The translations under genes and the position numbers were made by a program. A stretch of 8,664 nucleotides of DNA, taken from CAYZWU01 sp964482235 (lineage in GTDB: Bacteria; Planctomycetota; B15-G4; CAYZWU01). The notes under the pieces are model-generated. The model did no database searches. It was given only the letters and a program-made list of their open reading frames with translations, and had not been told where the DNA came from. Position 1 is the first letter of the stretch. Every line of letters begins with the position of its first letter. Positions 5,758 through 8,664 of the stretch are shown in pieces. Location of the stretch: contig CAYZWU010000097.1 in NCBI GenBank assembly GCA_964482235.1, forward strand, positions 1-8,664, read 5' to 3'.

Positions 5758-7584
5758 ATGCCCGACAGTGACGAACCAAGAGGCAAGGGGAAGGGATTCA
5801 AATGGATATCCCTGACCACCGTCCTGGTCATTCTGAACATCATCGCNNNNNNNNNNNNNNNNNNNNNNNNNNNNNNNNNNNNNNNNNNNNNNNNNNNNNN
5901 NNNNNNNNNNNNNNNNNNNNNNNNNNNNNNNNNNNNNNNNNNNNNNGACCAGTCGGTCCAGGACGAGGCGGAGAACTACGGCGTTCTCAGATCGAGGATG
6001 GTTGCCATGACCGAGGGCCGCCGCGAGGCGCTGCATGGCTACAGGGGGATCGTCGTGCTTTACGAGGGGCTCGAAGAGACGCGCCATGCCACGCTTCCCC
6101 TGGTGGAGAACTCGGTCAACCTGGAGTTCGAGCTCCTGATGAAGATCGCACAGGCCCAGAGGGTGAGCTCCGTGACGATCGCTTTCCACGAGGTACCGGC
6201 GCTTTCCGAGAGCTTGACCGACGAGGCGCGTGCCGCGGCCGAAGCCAAGAGGCGGAAAAAGAACAAACACGAGATCGCCAGCGACCTCCAGGCTCTGGAC
6301 GAGCTCTTCCTCTCGAAGTACTACAACGTCATCACCCTGCCGCTCACCAAGGCCGTGCCCGATGATGTCTCGACTCTCGTCCTGGCCAATCCTCACATCA
6401 TCGACGAGCTGGCGATCTATTTCATAGACCAGTTCCTGATGCGCGGCGGCAAGCTGATCATCCTCAAACCGGGGCTCCGCGTGAATTATTCGACTCTCAC
6501 TCTCAATGCGGACAGGGGGCGGCTCGACGCATGGTTGAAGCATTACGGCATCGAGATCGACAGGAACGTCGTGATGGACAAGCGATGCATCAAGAGGACC
6601 TACGTGGAAAGGACCAGAGCCGGTCAGATGATTCCGAAGGAGATCAACAGTCCTCCCTTCATCCTTGTCGATCATAAGCTTTCCAAGAACGACGATCATC
6701 CGATCACGGCTCCTCTGTCGAACGACATTCTGGTCTACTTCTGCAGCAGCATCAAACTGGCGCCGCCGGATCCGCAAGTGGCGAAAGCCACGACGCTCTT
6801 CAGATCGAGCGGCAGGTCGTGGTGCCAGGATGAAACCAACCTCGATATCAATCCCGATCGGATCTTCGAGAATGATCCGGGAAAGGGCAGCTACTCCGCC
6901 TACGACCTGGCCGGGCTGATCGAGGGGAGGTTCACTTCCTTCTTCACAGCGCAGCGGATATCCGATTCCCTGCGGCAGGCGATCGACCGCAGCAAGAAAC
7001 GGAGCGGCGGAGCCACTGCGGTCAGGATGTCCCCCGTGGCGCCCGGGATGACGCCGGGCGATCTGCAGAAGAACAAGGACAAGGCCGAGGAGAAGGCCTC
7101 CCCACCAGAGGAGGAAGAAAAGAAGCCGGTCAGCCATGAAAAGCAGGAAGACCCCGCCGGCGAAGAGGCGGCAGCGGCGGAGGAGGAGAAGGGATTGAAT
7201 CATCCCGATGATATCCTCCTCCAGTCCGAGGAGACGGCGATCCTTGTCGTGGGCTGCAACGATTTCATCGCCCATCCGGTGCTGATCGGACAGATCCAGA
7301 AATACGAGAAGCAGACGACGGCCGAGGTCTTCGGGGCCGGTTGGGGGGGATCGCTCCAGTTCTTCGCCAGCGCCGTGGATTATCTGGCTCTCGGCGGCGG
7401 TTTCAGCAATATCAGGGCGCGCGAAGTGTATCTCAGGCATATCGAGGATGACTACAAGGAACCGGGGACCAAGAGCCTTCTTCTCTACACCGGAACCCTG
7501 TCCGGCGCCGCCCTGGTCGTGGTCATCGGCTTGTTGCTCTCGTTCCTGCGCCGGTCCGCCCAGCGCAAGGAGGTGACACTGTGA
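5758..7584 (+). CDS. GldG-family membrane-anchored ABC-associated protein (contains assembly gap)
   Basis: Extracytoplasmic partner of the GldAF-type transporter, 608 codons as drawn, of which 34 are undetermined. Residues 1-29 give a polar start and the beginning of an N-terminal membrane helix (WISLTTVLVILNII), cut by the N run. After the gap come YRGIVVLYEG (95-104) and a conserved GldG-type core: PDDVSTLVLANP (201-212) and DQFLMRGGKLIILKPG (224-238). A Lys/Glu/Ala-rich low-complexity insert follows at about 437-481. Next is the late motif TAILVVGCNDF (493-503), then a C-terminal helix (about 576-597) followed by RR and a short basic tail. The two-helix topology puts the body outside the cytoplasm. 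Start ATG 5758 has GAGAGG five bases before it. The LT-x-D-K-type region expected after the first helix is absent, probably hidden in the gap, so the reading frame across the N run and the total length are not certain. The last bases overlap the DUF4340 gene. Confidence 0.85.
   Translation: MPDSDEPRGKGKGFKWISLTTVLVILNIIXXXXXXXXXXXXXXXXXXXXXXXXXXXXXXXXXXDQSVQDEAENYGVLRSRMVAMTEGRREALHGYRGIVVLYEGLEETRHATLPLVENSVNLEFELLMKIAQAQRVSSVTIAFHEVPALSESLTDEARAAAEAKRRKKNKHEIASDLQALDELFLSKYYNVITLPLTKAVPDDVSTLVLANPHIIDELAIYFIDQFLMRGGKLIILKPGLRVNYSTLTLNADRGRLDAWLKHYGIEIDRNVVMDKRCIKRTYVERTRAGQMIPKEINSPPFILVDHKLSKNDDHPITAPLSNDILVYFCSSIKLAPPDPQVAKATTLFRSSGRSWCQDETNLDINPDRIFENDPGKGSYSAYDLAGLIEGRFTSFFTAQRISDSLRQAIDRSKKRSGGATAVRMSPVAPGMTPGDLQKNKDKAEEKASPPEEEEKKPVSHEKQEDPAGEEAAAAEEEKGLNHPDDILLQSEETAILVVGCNDFIAHPVLIGQIQKYEKQTTAEVFGAGWGGSLQFFASAVDYLALGGGFSNIRAREVYLRHIEDDYKEPGTKSLLLYTGTLSGAALVVVIGLLLSFLRRSAQRKEVTL
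5847..5946. other. assembly gap of 100 N
   Basis: Exactly 100 undetermined bases lie inside the GldG-family gene. A round 100 is the usual placeholder for a gap of unknown size. The flanking parts happen to be in the same frame at this length, but that has a one-in-three chance of occurring by accident. Confidence 0.97.
7066..7200 (+). repeat. charged low-complexity segment inside the GldG-family gene
   Basis: This stretch encodes residues of about 437-481, almost only Lys, Glu, Ala, Pro and Asp, with short runs such as EEEEKK and EEAAAAEEEKG. The DNA is correspondingly rich in GAGGAG/GAAGAG codons. It separates the conserved core from the C-terminal VVGCNDF motif and membrane helix, so it looks like a flexible or coiled linker. 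It is not an exact tandem repeat. Confidence 0.7.
7567..7576 (+). promoter_or_regulatory. near-perfect ribosome binding site for the DUF4340 gene
   Basis: AAGGAGGTGA is fully complementary to the usual 16S rRNA 3' end, with seven bases between GGAGG and the GTG start at 7581. It lies inside the 3' end of the upstream gene. It supports GTG as the start and suggests strong initiation that does not rely only on coupling. Confidence 0.85.
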
Positions 7585-8585
7585 AAAGCCGTTTCAACAT
7601 CATTCTCGCCGTCCTTCTGGCTGTTCAGGTGGCGATTATCCTTCTCTTCAATCAGCCCTGGTCATCGAAGTACGTGAATGCCGGCACAGATGGACGGTCG
7701 CCCCTTTTTCCCGAGTTCGACAAGAGCAGGGCCGCCTCCTTCGAGGTGACGAGCAGCGACTGCCATGTTCGCCTCGAGCGGAGAGAGGGCGATTGGTATG
7801 TCCTGGCTTCCGACAAGGCGTTTCCTGCCTGGCGATTCGCGGTGGACGAACTCCTCGATGCTCTTCAGATCGCGGTGGACGCGGACATCATCTCCGATGA
7901 CGAGGAGAAATGGAGCAACTACGGAGTCGATGACGAGCAGGGATACCGGCTCGAGGTCTGGGACGAGGGCAAGACGAAGGTGGTCGACGCGGTTCTGGGA
8001 AAGAACGTCGGATCGATGAAGGGGACCTACCTCCGGAGGAAAGATCAGAAGGGCGTCATGCTGGTGATGACGGACCTCAAGTCGTGTGTCAAGAAGGGGG
8101 ACAACTGGTACTTCGCCTGGCGCGACAGGATGATCCACAAGGACAAGAGACACAAGGAAATGGTTTCCCTCATCATCGACGGCCCCTACGGTCGTGTCGA
8201 GATAGAGCGGCGGCCGGGACCCGAGGGCGAGCCGGATATCTGGTACATGACAAAGCCGTTCGAGGGGATCGTTTTCGTAGACAATATCAATCACATGATG
8301 TCCACGGTGACTCATCTCAATGCCACGGGATTCGCCCCTCCGGACACGAAGATCGAGGACGTGGGGCTCGACAATCCCAGGCTGACCGTAACCCTTGGCA
8401 AGAGCGACGGTGAGAATGTGGTTTTCAAGTTTACCAAAGAAACGGAAGAGAAGAAGTTCCGCTACGTCACGGTGAGCACTCAACCGGACGCCATATTTAA
8501 ACTCCTTCATCCTTACGTCTCATTCTTCGGAATGGATCCCGCCAAGGTCCTGAAGAAGGAAAATCCCGATGGCGACGGGAAGTAG
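7581..8585 (+). CDS. DUF4340 domain-containing membrane-anchored protein
   Basis: A 334-residue protein with an N-terminal membrane anchor (about 6-23) and no other clear helix, so the body should face the periplasm or cell exterior. DUF4340 features are visible twice. Copy one has DWYVLAS (71-77), NYGVDDEQGYRLEV (113-126), AVLG (137-140) and TYLRR (149-153). Copy two has DIWYMTKPFEG (219-229), a segment with VDNINHMMSTVTHLNATGF (233-251), VGLDNPRLTV (261-270) and a following beta-rich stretch to about 298. The C-terminus is charged and hydrophilic. The GTG start overlaps the GldG stop as GTGA and has an excellent ribosome binding site. DUF4340 genes commonly sit directly after GldG-like genes, and this arrangement supports a shared complex. 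The biochemical role of the domain is not established, and no enzyme motif was recognised. Confidence 0.87.
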   Translation: MKSRFNIILAVLLAVQVAIILLFNQPWSSKYVNAGTDGRSPLFPEFDKSRAASFEVTSSDCHVRLERREGDWYVLASDKAFPAWRFAVDELLDALQIAVDADIISDDEEKWSNYGVDDEQGYRLEVWDEGKTKVVDAVLGKNVGSMKGTYLRRKDQKGVMLVMTDLKSCVKKGDNWYFAWRDRMIHKDKRHKEMVSLIIDGPYGRVEIERRPGPEGEPDIWYMTKPFEGIVFVDNINHMMSTVTHLNATGFAPPDTKIEDVGLDNPRLTVTLGKSDGENVVFKFTKETEEKKFRYVTVSTQPDAIFKLLHPYVSFFGMDPAKVLKKENPDGDGK

Positions 8586-8608
8586 GCTCCTGAGGAGGAC
8601 GGCGGCTA

Positions 8609-8622
8609 GCCCGGATCCGGGC
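8609..8622. other. perfect 14-bp GC-rich palindrome downstream of the cassette
   Basis: GCCCGGATCCGGGC reads identically on both strands, 24 bases after the DUF4340 stop. As RNA it could form a 5-bp GC stem with a GATC loop, but no T-tract follows in the remaining 42 bases, so it does not meet the pattern of an intrinsic terminator. It may be a protein-binding site, part of a larger structure beyond the window, or chance in GC-rich DNA. The rest of the tail (8586-8664) shows no supportable gene. Confidence 0.4.
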
Positions 8623-8664
8623 CTGGACTGCGGATTCGGCCCGGTGCCTTCGGGGAGTCGGGCG

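Noticed and set aside
5737..7440. Long open frame on the minus strand opposite the GldG-family gene
   Set aside because: It crosses the N gap and lies fully within a recognised + strand gene; no ribosome binding site or domain supports it.
8644..8664. GTG opening a frame to the right edge
   Set aside because: Only seven codons are visible, with no ribosome binding site at proper spacing; it cannot be told from chance.

Overview
The window is a GC-rich bacterial segment whose genes all lie on the + strand and are packed tightly, with 4- to 8-base overlaps or short gaps. It looks like a draft or metagenome-derived assembly, because a run of exactly 100 N interrupts one gene. The taxon cannot be fixed from the sequence. 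The Gld-type ABC exporter cassette followed by a DUF4340 gene, in a high-GC genome, is compatible with the FCB superphylum, deltaproteobacterial lineages or related candidate phyla; this is inference only. I saw no mobile element, tRNA, rRNA or CRISPR array.

Region 1 (1-3941) looks like one transcription unit. It opens with a 5'-truncated polyferredoxin that joins a NapH-like membrane part to a NapG/MauM-like ferredoxin part. A complete BtuFCD/FecBCD-type importer follows: a secreted substrate-binding protein, a FecCD-family permease and its ATPase. The substrate is probably cobalamin, an iron-siderophore or haem; the sequence does not decide which. A 7-bp hairpin lies between the binding-protein and permease genes. 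The permease probably starts at a TTG codon placed just behind a strong Shine-Dalgarno sequence.

Region 2 (3942-4055) is a 114-base AT-rich spacer and the only real intergenic space in the window. It carries a plausible sigma-70-type promoter for the second unit and no convincing terminator.

Region 3 (4056-8585) is a four-gene cassette: a GldA-type ATPase, a GldF-type ABC-2 permease, a GldG-family membrane-anchored protein (interrupted by the N gap) and a DUF4340 protein. The first two genes overlap by ATGA and the last two by GTGA. The last start is preceded by an almost perfect ribosome binding site. In Bacteroidetes gliding bacteria GldAFG is needed for motility, but the same cassette is widespread in non-gliders, where its substrate is unknown. 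Here it is probably an uncharacterised envelope ABC complex, with GldG and DUF4340 as extracytoplasmic partners. The last 79 bases hold a perfect 14-bp palindrome but no gene.

The importer and exporter cassettes belong to known families. The least understood parts are the polyferredoxin placed beside the metal-chelate importer, and the GldG/DUF4340 pair with its charged insertion and internal repeat.
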